A stretch of DNA of 5,681 bases from Methanosuratincolales archaeon (GTDB lineage Archaea > Thermoproteota > Methanomethylicia > Methanomethylicales > Methanomethylicaceae): contig CALGKV010000027.1 of the NCBI GenBank assembly GCA_937930465.1, positions 1 through 5,681 on the forward strand, in the 5' to 3' direction. The translations under genes and the position numbers were made by a program. Each line of letters begins with the position of its first letter. Position 1 is the stretch's first letter. This document shows positions 1-4,959 of this stretch, piece after piece. The notes under the pieces are model-generated. The model saw only the letters and a list, made by a program, of their open reading frames with translations, had not been told where the DNA came from and ran no database searches.

Positions 1-719
1 ACCACGCATGCGGCCTCGTCAGAAAGCACGTCGCCGAACAGGTTTGTAGTCACAATGACGTCTATGTCTTGGGGGCGCATCGCAATCCGCATTGCGGCTG
101 CATCAACATGCATCTCGTCGTACGCTATGTCAGGATAGCCCTTTGCCACTTCCGCACAAACTGACCTAAAGAGACCACATGTTTCCTTGAGGACATTGGC
201 CTTGTGGACAGCAGTAACCCTCCTGCGCCTCTCCCTGCGAGCGAGCTCGAAAGCGAACTTGGCTATACGCTCGGATCCCTTTCTGGTTATCTTCCTTATT
301 GTGATGGCAGAATCCCCGATAGGGTATTCGATCCCGGAGTTCAGCCCTTCAGTATTCTCCCTCACTATCACCAGATCCACATTCTTGTGGACCGAGGGCA
401 CGTTTGGATGGTTCCTGAACGGGCGAACATTCGCGTATAGATCCAAGATCTGCCTGAGAGTCACGGTGGCACTCCTGAACGATCCGGGTCCGGGAGGGGT
501 CTGTGTGGGTCCTTTGAGGCATGCGTCCGAGGACTTTATTATGTCGATTGTCTCCTCTGGTAGTTGGTTTCCGTACTTCTCCCAGGCGTTGAGTCCGGCA
601 GCAACCTTGATGAACTCGAATTTGAGACCAAGTGCGTTGAGAGCATAAATTGCTGCTTCGGTGATCTCTGGCCCGATGCCGTCTCCTGTGATTACTGAGA
701 TCTTGTAGGTTCTTCCCAT
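1..719 (-). CDS. leuB: 3-isopropylmalate dehydrogenase-like (isocitrate/isopropylmalate dehydrogenase family), partial at the left edge
   Basis: The first 239 residues of a metal-dependent beta-decarboxylating dehydrogenase are visible; the C-terminal third, including most cofactor-specificity residues, is outside the window. Family landmarks are the N-terminal [14 protein letters not shown] (residues 7-20), the substrate arginines R89 and R99 ([14 protein letters not shown]), R120 (VRENTEG), catalytic K173 (HKANVLK), and metal aspartates D206, D230 and D234 ([18 protein letters not shown]). The start is ATG 719, inside the end of leuD, with AGAGGT 8 nt upstream, so translational coupling is likely. 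It is the third gene of the leuC-leuD operon, which favours 3-isopropylmalate as substrate. [12 protein letters not shown] also suits IPMDH or homoisocitrate dehydrogenase. However, S83 lies where isocitrate dehydrogenases carry their substrate-binding Ser, so isocitrate or homoisocitrate is not excluded. Oddity: the residue seven after R120, where the family has its catalytic Tyr, is Asn (N127). The family is certain; the substrate is inferred. Confidence 0.9.
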   Translation of the reverse strand, partial: MGRTYKISVITGDGIGPEITEAAIYALNALGLKFEFIKVAAGLNAWEKYGNQLPEETIDIIKSSDACLKGPTQTPPGPGSFRSATVTLRQILDLYANVRPFRNHPNVPSVHKNVDLVIVRENTEGLNSGIEYPIGDSAITIRKITRKGSERIAKFAFELARRERRRRVTAVHKANVLKETCGLFRSVCAEVAKGYPDIAYDEMHVDAAAMRIAMRPQDIDVIVTTNLFGDVLSDEAACV

Positions 720-1213
720 ATGAAACTACCTCTCTTCTTGAAATGCTCAACCAATCCCCCGTCTTGGAGAATGGTCATCAGAAAACCGGGTATTGGCTTG
801 AAATAAAAGGTTTTTCCCTTGGCAGTGATCTTGCCTTCTGAGAGTTTGATCTCCACGACATCGCCGGTGTCAACATTATCGTAAAGTTCCGGGCATTCAA
901 CCAGCGGAAGACCGACATTGAAGGAGTTCCTGTAGAATATCCGCGCGAACGACTTTGCAACTACCGCGCTAACTCCTGCGTGCTTTATGACGAGGGGGGC
1001 CTGCTCCCTACTCGAGCCGCAACCAAAGTTCTCTCCGGCCACTATTATGTCACCTTTTGATACCTTGGATGCGAACTGAGGGTCAGCACCCTCCATCGCA
1101 TGCTTGGACAGCTCGTCCAAGTCGATAGTCTTGAACTTGTACTTGCCCGGTATTATGAGGTCAGTCGATATGTCGTCCCCAAATTTCCAAACTTTTCCCT
1201 TGAGTTCATCCAT
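692..1213 (-). CDS. leuD: 3-isopropylmalate dehydratase/homoaconitase small subunit
   Basis: This 173-residue protein is the swivel-domain subunit of an aconitase-family hydro-lyase and pairs with the LeuC-like subunit encoded just upstream. Together they would interconvert 2- and 3-isopropylmalate, or homologous tricarboxylates. Visible motifs are [13 protein letters not shown] (residues 13-25) and the active-site [14 protein letters not shown] (60-73), followed by [18 protein letters not shown]. The length fits archaeal LeuD proteins. The loop after the first motif, which sets substrate choice in this family, reads [12 protein letters not shown] cannot assign it to isopropylmalate or homoaconitate with certainty. 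ATG 1213 is preceded by a strong Shine-Dalgarno sequence and lies 6 nt after the leuC stop. The last residues ([12 protein letters not shown]) run into the dehydrogenase start, a 28-nt overlap in a different frame. The enzyme family is clear; the leucine role rests on context. Confidence 0.92.
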   Translation of the reverse strand: MDELKGKVWKFGDDISTDLIIPGKYKFKTIDLDELSKHAMEGADPQFASKVSKGDIIVAGENFGCGSSREQAPLVIKHAGVSAVVAKSFARIFYRNSFNVGLPLVECPELYDNVDTGDVVEIKLSEGKITAKGKTFYFKPIPGFLMTILQDGGLVEHFKKRGSFIWEEPTRSQ

Positions 1214-1218
1214 TTCAA

Positions 1219-1226
1219 ATCACTCC
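1219..1226 (-). promoter_or_regulatory. Ribosome binding site of leuD
   Basis: On the minus strand this reads GGAGTGAT, nearly the full anti-Shine-Dalgarno complement, ending 5 nt before ATG 1213. It overlaps the last codon and the TGA stop of leuC, which suits re-initiation or coupled translation of the two subunits in equal amounts. Confidence 0.8.
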
Positions 1227-2458
1227 GGAACGGTGATCTTCCCATTCAGCGCGCAGTAGGCTGCTGTCAGCGGCGAAGCAAGGTATATGCTCGAGTCTGA
1301 ACAACCCATCCTACCCTTGAAGTTCCTGTTGGTCGTGGAGACCACCACATCACCCGGCGACGGGACGCCATGGTGCCCTCCGACACATGGTCCGCACCCG
1401 GGGACCCCGACAGCGCAACCGCTCCTAACCAGATCCTCGATAATGCCTTTCTTCAGCGCTGCCAGATATGTCTCCCTCGAGGCGGGCATCACTATGGTCC
1501 TCGCCTTCACCTCCTTGCCTCTAAGGACCCTAGCTGCCACCTCAAGATCCTCCAGGCGCCCATTGGTGCATGAGCCTATGAATACCTGATCGACTTGCAG
1601 TCCCTCAACCTCAGAGACTGCCTTGACGTTGTCGACCTGGTGCGGGCAGGAGAGCATTGGCTCCAACTTGCCTGCTTCGACCTCCAAAGTGTCTGAGTAG
1701 TGTGCCCCAGGATCTGCGGACATCTCCAAGAACGGGACCTTTATCCGCCCCTCAAGGAACTGCCTTGTAACGTTGTCAGAGGCGATAAGCCCGGTCTTGC
1801 CCCCCATCTCTACAGCCATGTTGGTCATAGCCATCCTGCTGTCCACAGACATCGCCTTAACGGCATCCCCCGTGAACTCCACAGACATGTATGTTGCTCC
1901 GTCTGCTCCGACCTCCCCTATCGCGTAGAGGATTGCATCCTTTGACATGACATTTTTAGGCATTTCTCCAGATATATTGATCCTTAGCGTTTCCGGGACC
2001 TTGAACCAGAGCTTCCCGGACGCAAAGACTGCTGCCATATCAGTTGATCCGATTCCAGTCGAGAAAGCCGCAAAAGCCCCGTGGGTGCAGGTGTGCGAGT
2101 CTGCCCCCACCACCACCCCCCCAGGGTATATGTGCCCCTTCTCAGGCAGGAGCTGGTGGCATATGCCCTCACCCACGTCGTAAAGCGTGATGCCAAACTT
2201 CCTGGCAAAATCGCGCATCATCTTGTGCAGTGCAGATGTCCCCTCGTTTGAGCTGGGAGAGATGTGATCGATCACGAATATTGCCCTGCTCCCGTCCCAG
2301 ACTTTATTTGCCCCCATGCCCTCGAAGCTCCTTATCATTAGCGGGGCTGTACCGTCCTGCGCCATTGCGGCATCGATTGGGAGGACGACAATCTCCCCAG
2401 GCGAAGGTTGACGTCCTATCTTTCTTGAGATTATCTTTTCGGCCAGCGTCATTGCCAT
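1220..2458 (-). CDS. leuC: 3-isopropylmalate dehydratase/homoaconitase large subunit
   Basis: This 412-residue protein is the [4Fe-4S]-carrying subunit of an aconitase-family dehydratase. Cluster ligands are C297 in GSCTNGR and C355 and C358 in PGCGPCVGG. Other family motifs are DHISPSS (about 64-70), GADSHTCTHGAF (about 118-129) and the substrate-binding TNRNFKGRMG (about 375-384). The length matches archaeal LeuC/HacA-type large subunits. I chose ATG 2458 (MAMTLAEKII). An in-frame TTG at 2479 would add seven residues, but it lies upstream of the transcription start predicted from the TATA box at 2497-2502. ATG 2452 is a second possible start. The gene leads the leuC-leuD-leuB operon and is divergent from the nikR-like gene. 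The substrate could be a homologue such as homocitrate, because isopropylmalate and homoaconitate enzymes share all these motifs. Confidence 0.93.
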   Translation of the reverse strand: MAMTLAEKIISRKIGRQPSPGEIVVLPIDAAMAQDGTAPLMIRSFEGMGANKVWDGSRAIFVIDHISPSSNEGTSALHKMMRDFARKFGITLYDVGEGICHQLLPEKGHIYPGGVVVGADSHTCTHGAFAAFSTGIGSTDMAAVFASGKLWFKVPETLRINISGEMPKNVMSKDAILYAIGEVGADGATYMSVEFTGDAVKAMSVDSRMAMTNMAVEMGGKTGLIASDNVTRQFLEGRIKVPFLEMSADPGAHYSDTLEVEAGKLEPMLSCPHQVDNVKAVSEVEGLQVDQVFIGSCTNGRLEDLEVAARVLRGKEVKARTIVMPASRETYLAALKKGIIEDLVRSGCAVGVPGCGPCVGGHHGVPSPGDVVVSTTNRNFKGRMGCSDSSIYLASPLTAAYCALNGKITVPE

Positions 2459-2496
2459 TAGCCGACACCAGGCTCTCAATTAGAGCTAGATCTTGC

Positions 2497-2502
2497 TTTA
2501 AA
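2497..2502 (-). promoter_or_regulatory. TATA box of the leuC-leuD-leuB operon
   Basis: The palindromic TTTAAA is centred near 2499.5. At the archaeal spacing of about 26 bases this puts the transcript start near 2473, only about 15 nt before leuC ATG 2458. No attenuator or leader peptide can fit in such a short leader. Assigned by position and composition only. Confidence 0.55.
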
Positions 2503-2569
2503 CCTATCGCATTCTGCCCTCGAAGGAACGTCGAAACGCAGTTAGCCAAAGAAATACACGGCATGGTGG

Positions 2570-2599
2570 GAAAGAGTTTTAATTACACTGAAAGAGTTT
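2570..2599 (+). repeat. Two direct GAAAGAGTTT repeats around the nikR TATA box
   Basis: Perfect 10-base direct repeats occupy 2570-2579 and 2590-2599, with start points exactly 20 bp apart, or about two helical turns, so they present on the same DNA face. The first overlaps the 5' edge of the TATA box and the second lies between the TATA box and the predicted transcript start. This is where an archaeal repressor would block TBP/TFB or polymerase. It is a candidate operator, possibly autoregulatory for NikR, although well-studied NikR sites are inverted rather than direct repeats. Confidence 0.5.
2577..2585 (+). promoter_or_regulatory. TATA box of the nikR-like gene
   Basis: TTTTAATTA is centred at 2581 and preceded by purine-rich GGGAAAGAG, a plausible BRE. 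It predicts a start near 2607, giving a leader of about nine nt. A GAGGAA ribosome-binding-like stretch at 2605-2610 lies 5 nt before ATG 2616. Confidence 0.6.
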
Positions 2600-2615
2600 G
2601 ATCTGAGGAAGCACA

Positions 2616-3029
2616 ATGGAGGAGAAGAAGGGCGTCGAGAGGTTCAGCATCTCCGTCGAGCCTGACTTGGTCAGGGAGTTCGACTCGATTGTGGAGAGGC
2701 TCAACCTGAACAGATCGAAGGCGATACAGCAGGCAATGCGGCTTTTCCTTTCTGAGCACTACTGGAGCAAAATAGAGGGAGAGTCCGCGGGGGCAGTAGT
2801 CGTCGTCTACGACCACAGCATGAGGCTCGCGGAAGAAGAGCTTACTGATCTTCAACATGGCTTCAGGGAAGTGATAAACTCAGTATTACACATACATATC
2901 GACGACAAGAATTGCCTTGAGATCATAGCCGTGAGGGGTTCAGCAGGAACGGTTAAGGAACTGACCGAGGCTTTGGAAAAAAGCAAAGGGGTCAAACAGA
3001 TCAAGCACACGATAGTGACAATTGATTGA
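2616..3029 (+). CDS. nikR: NikR-type nickel-responsive ribbon-helix-helix regulator
   Basis: This 137-residue regulator has the two-domain NikR layout. Residues 8-48 form a ribbon-helix-helix DNA-binding domain, with beta strand RFSISV and then two helices ending LNRSKAIQQAMRLFL. Residues about 58-137 form an ACT-like nickel-sensing tetramerisation domain. The four high-affinity nickel ligands known from E. coli NikR (H76, H87, H89, C95) appear at identical spacing as H81, H92, H94 and C100, in LQHGF and VLHIHIDDKNCLE. It should therefore bind Ni(II) and act as a DNA-binding repressor or activator. No nickel transporter, urease or hydrogenase gene lies in the window, so its targets are elsewhere or include its own promoter. 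The direct repeats around its TATA box suggest autoregulation. It is divergent from leuC and converges on the cdvB-like gene. ATG 2616 has a GAGGAA site just upstream. Identification is strong; the regulatory targets are unknown. Confidence 0.92.
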   Translation: MEEKKGVERFSISVEPDLVREFDSIVERLNLNRSKAIQQAMRLFLSEHYWSKIEGESAGAVVVVYDHSMRLAEEELTDLQHGFREVINSVLHIHIDDKNCLEIIAVRGSAGTVKELTEALEKSKGVKQIKHTIVTID

Positions 3030-3087
3030 TTTTTCCGTTAAAAGTTTAATCGGAAGGAAAAATAAAAAAGAAAATCCTTCAAGGCAT
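3030..3087. terminator. Bidirectional A/T-rich terminator region between nikR and cdvB
   Basis: The two genes converge here. The nikR stop is followed at once by TTTTT (3030-3034). An imperfect inverted repeat spans about 3033-3055: TTCCG TTAAA, loop AG, TTTAA, one bulged T, then CGGAA. For cdvB, the minus strand reads a U-rich run (TTTTCTTTTTTATTTTTCC, about 3056-3074) about a dozen bases after its stop. Poly-U tracts alone terminate archaeal RNA polymerase, so this serves cdvB well; the hairpin may add stability or 3' protection. Confidence 0.6.
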
Positions 3088-3696
3088 CTAGATCTCAATG
3101 CCCTCTCTTGGGACGTCGGCTGGGAGGTCTGGGAACTTCTCCTTGACCCTCTGCTCTGCTATCGTCGCAGCCTCTGAAAGTATCCGGCTGGCGTCCTCGT
3201 TCGCCGTCTCGAATGAGACGTTTAGGCTTGATGATGCACCTGCCTCGGTTACTATCGAGGAAAGGGATTCGCTAAGGTATGTGAACCCCTTCTCTGCCTC
3301 AGGGACTATTTGGAATATGTTGCTCTGCACTCCTTTTATGATCGATATGGCAGGGGTCACAGTATTAACAAAGTCTCCATAGTCCTTGACTGTCGTCAGC
3401 CTGAGCGAGATCGTCTCTAGGGCGAGCTTAATCTGGGTAACTCGCTTTGCCAGCTTCCTCACTTCAGCCAACTCGTTGGCGTACATCAGAGCCCTCGACC
3501 GATCGTGTTTTGTATAAGAGTCAACAACCTTCTGGAAGATCTGGCGATCCTTCTCCACTAGCTTGTTGCTGGCAATATCCAGCCTCTGAGTCTGAGCCGA
3601 TATGAGCCTAATCGCATTCTCGATAGCGGGCTTCAGGGGGCCGCTCGGGGCAGGAGCCTTCTCTTGGCGCTCCCAATTCTTCGAAAATTCGGGCAT
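3088..3696 (-). CDS. cdvB: CdvB-like ESCRT-III (Snf7-family) cell division/membrane remodelling protein
   Basis: This 202-residue protein is mostly helical and charged, and it resembles archaeal CdvB/ESCRT-III. It begins MPEFSKNWERQE, like the FxKxW starts of that family. A long helical hairpin (about residues 20-85, including ALMYANELAEVRKLAKRV) is followed by further helices. ESCRT-III subunits polymerise on membranes at the division neck and are removed by the Vps4-like ATPase CdvC. The tail, FPDLPADVP (188-196), resembles a MIM2 motif, the proline-rich ligand of the CdvC MIT domain. There is no room for the C-terminal winged helix by which the main Sulfolobus CdvB binds CdvA, so it is closer to the shorter CdvB1/CdvB2-type paralogues. 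No cdvA or cdvC is nearby. ATG 3696 is preceded by AGGTG. An in-frame TTG at 3726 is rejected because it lies upstream of the predicted transcript start. Family assignment is from pattern only. Confidence 0.82.
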   Translation of the reverse strand: MPEFSKNWERQEKAPAPSGPLKPAIENAIRLISAQTQRLDIASNKLVEKDRQIFQKVVDSYTKHDRSRALMYANELAEVRKLAKRVTQIKLALETISLRLTTVKDYGDFVNTVTPAISIIKGVQSNIFQIVPEAEKGFTYLSESLSSIVTEAGASSSLNVSFETANEDASRILSEAATIAEQRVKEKFPDLPADVPREGIEI

Positions 3697-3734
3697 TTTG
3701 TAACCACACCTGATTGAGTCATGCAAAAAAGTAG

Positions 3735-3741
3735 TTAAAAA
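3735..3741 (-). promoter_or_regulatory. TATA box of the cdvB-like gene
   Basis: The minus strand reads TTTTTAA, centred at 3738. This predicts transcription from about 3712, a leader of about 16 nt that just includes the AGGTG ribosome-binding element (3707-3711) before ATG 3696. It shows cdvB can be transcribed apart from usp, whose stop is only 61 nt upstream of that ATG. The same T-rich stretch plus T6 at 3725-3730 could also act as the usp terminator. Confidence 0.5.
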
Positions 3742-3757
3742 GAGTTTCGAGTGACCT

Positions 3758-4246
3758 TCAGCGCTCTATCAAAACGGAACAGCGCGCCTCAGTTGCGACC
3801 TTGCTGCTGACGCTACCGAGCGGGGCGTAAGTCGATGGCCTCTCCTTACTGCCCACTATAATGATCTCGATGCCGTTATCACTTGCGTACTTGATTATCT
3901 CCTCTGCGGGGTCGCCCTCGAGGAGCATAGTGGTGTACTCGACCCCCGCCTCGGCAGCTTTTTTACCTGCAACCTCGAAAAGGGATGCGGCGTCTTTCAA
4001 GAGTGCATCCCTGTAGGAAGGGTCAATCGCAGTGGTTTGTCTCGATTGGAGCGGGAGCTTTGTCCGAATGACATGTACTATGTGCAGCCTTGCGCAGTTC
4101 ACCTTTGACAGAAGTATAGCCCTCTCGAGGACCTTTGCCGAGACGTAAGAATAGTCTACCGCCACCATTATTGACCTGTAGTTTGACTTGACTTTATTGA
4201 ACCCCTCAAAAAAAGAAGCTGTAGGACAGAGTGTCTGGGCACACAT
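3758..4246 (-). CDS. Universal stress protein (UspA family)
   Basis: This 162-residue single-domain USP has the Rossmann-like alpha/beta fold. Strand 1 is YRSIMVAVDYS (residues 23-33, with the conserved D31), a middle strand is RLHIVHVI, and the C-terminal block is IIIVGSKERP...LGSVSSKV...CSVLIER. USPs are cytoplasmic dimers that bind ATP or other ligands and modulate stress survival; no specific partner can be named. The usual ATP signature G-2x-G-9x-G(S/T) is altered: G132 is followed by E135 where the second Gly is expected, and G144-S145 comes after eight residues. ATP binding is therefore doubtful. ATG 4246 gives a 22-residue N-terminal extension (MCAQTLCPTASFF...); the only later ATG cuts strand 1, so the upstream start is preferred. 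It is divergent from the ThiI-type gene through a very short promoter region and lies upstream of cdvB on the same strand. Confidence 0.88.
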   Translation of the reverse strand: MCAQTLCPTASFFEGFNKVKSNYRSIMVAVDYSYVSAKVLERAILLSKVNCARLHIVHVIRTKLPLQSRQTTAIDPSYRDALLKDAASLFEVAGKKAAEAGVEYTTMLLEGDPAEEIIKYASDNGIEIIIVGSKERPSTYAPLGSVSSKVATEARCSVLIER

Positions 4247-4256
4247 ACGTCATTCG

Positions 4257-4265
4257 TATATATTT
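4257..4265 (+). promoter_or_regulatory. TATA box of the ThiI-type PP-loop gene
   Basis: TATATATTT is centred near 4260 and predicts a start near 4287. The transcript would then be almost leaderless for ATG 4291, or carry a leader of about 34 nt for the preferred ATG 4321, which is preceded by purine-rich GGAAGGGAAA. The element lies between the usp TATA box and the usp ATG, so the two promoters interleave. A GGAGGAGG run (4271-4278) would fall upstream of the transcript start and so may not act as a ribosome binding site. Confidence 0.5.
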
Positions 4266-4279
4266 GACCGGGAGGAGGC

Positions 4280-4287
4280 TTATATTC
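4280..4287 (-). promoter_or_regulatory. Putative TATA box of the usp gene
   Basis: The minus strand reads GAATATAA, centred near 4283.5. It predicts a start near 4257, a leader of about ten nt before ATG 4246. The alternative TATATA at 4257-4265, read on this strand, would start transcription inside the usp coding region, so this upstream element is the better candidate. No ribosome-binding sequence is visible, which suits near-leaderless translation. Confidence 0.45.
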
Positions 4288-4320
4288 GAGATGGTCTACT
4301 TCCGGACGGAAGGGAAAGCT

Positions 4321-4959
4321 ATGGCTGAGAAGGCAATCTACCTGATCTCCGGCGGAATGGACTCTCCGGTGGCAGCATATCTGGGTGTAAAAAAGGGGTG
4401 GGCTCCAGTTTATGTCTATTTTGACAACAGACCTTTCTCTGGTGAAAGGGAGCTGGGGAAGGCGAAGGCGCTGGCGATGAGAATAATGGAAGCGACGGAC
4501 GTCCGAGGCGAGATGATTGTCGTGCCGCATGGCAAGGATCTAGACCTCATAGTTAACAGGTGCAGGAGGAACCTCTCCTGCATCCTATGCAAAAGGATGA
4601 TGTATCGGAAGGCAGAGGCTATCGCAAAGATCCACGGATGCAGTGCCATAGTGACAGGCGAGATAGTCGGGGAACAGGCTAGCCAGACGATGCGCAACCT
4701 GATGCTCAATTCGTCAGCGGTCACAATCCCCATAGTCAGGCCTCTGCTTGGGCTCAACAAAACTGAGGTGGAGGTTTTGGCTAAGAGGATCGGAACCTAC
4801 GAGATCTCGGCGATGAAGGCGGAGGGGTGCTCAGCAGCAGCAGTCAAGGCAAGGACCCTTGCCAGGAAAGCAGAGATCGAGGGCGAGGAAAGGATCTTGC
4901 CGATCTTCGAGCTGGTGGAATCAGGCATCAGAGAGGCGAGATCGATCCGTCTTCCCTGA
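4321..4959 (+). CDS. thiI: Stand-alone ThiI-type PP-loop tRNA sulfurtransferase catalytic domain, lacking THUMP
   Basis: This 212-residue protein matches only the adenylating AANH/PP-loop domain of ThiI, which activates U8 of tRNA with ATP and replaces its oxygen by sulfur (4-thiouridine). The PP-loop SGGMDSPVAAYL (residues 10-21) sits at the extreme N terminus. The ThiI block TGEIVGEQASQT (112-123) and PIVRPLLGLNKTEVEVLAKRIG (137-158) follow. C87 and C90 form CXXC (SCILCKRMMYR), and C170 lies in EGCSAAAVKA. This three-Cys set is the one that binds a [3Fe-4S] cluster in Methanococcus maripaludis ThiI. The N-terminal ferredoxin-like domain, THUMP domain and rhodanese domain are all absent, so tRNA recognition must come from elsewhere. 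The obvious source is the convergent neighbour, which has THUMP but a dead PP-loop. In-frame upstream starts at 4291 (ATG) and 4231 (GTG) exist; 4321 fits the domain boundary, and even the longest form has no room for THUMP. A thiamine role is unlikely in archaea. Confidence 0.88.
   Translation: MAEKAIYLISGGMDSPVAAYLGVKKGWAPVYVYFDNRPFSGERELGKAKALAMRIMEATDVRGEMIVVPHGKDLDLIVNRCRRNLSCILCKRMMYRKAEAIAKIHGCSAIVTGEIVGEQASQTMRNLMLNSSAVTIPIVRPLLGLNKTEVEVLAKRIGTYEISAMKAEGCSAAAVKARTLARKAEIEGEERILPIFELVESGIREARSIRLP

Noticed and set aside
187..648. Long plus-strand open frame opposite the dehydrogenase
   Set aside because: Its translation resembles no family and is the antisense shadow of a strongly conserved dehydrogenase coding region on the minus strand.
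2459..2479. TTG start that would lengthen leuC by seven residues
   Set aside because: It lies upstream of the transcript start predicted from TTTAAA (about 2473), and the family starts at MTLAEKI; ATG 2458 is better.
2459..2615. Leader peptide, attenuator or riboswitch controlling leuC
   Set aside because: The predicted leader is about 15 nt, too short, and no leucine-rich small frame or conserved aptamer pattern is visible.
3697..3726. TTG start extending the cdvB-like gene
   Set aside because: The extra ten residues fall upstream of the predicted transcript start near 3712, and ATG 3696 has AGGTG before it and matches the family N terminus.
4231..4320. N-terminal extension of the ThiI-type PP-loop protein from GTG 4231
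   Set aside because: These 30 codons would contain the promoter, lie opposite the usp start, and show no similarity to THUMP or the ferredoxin-like domain.
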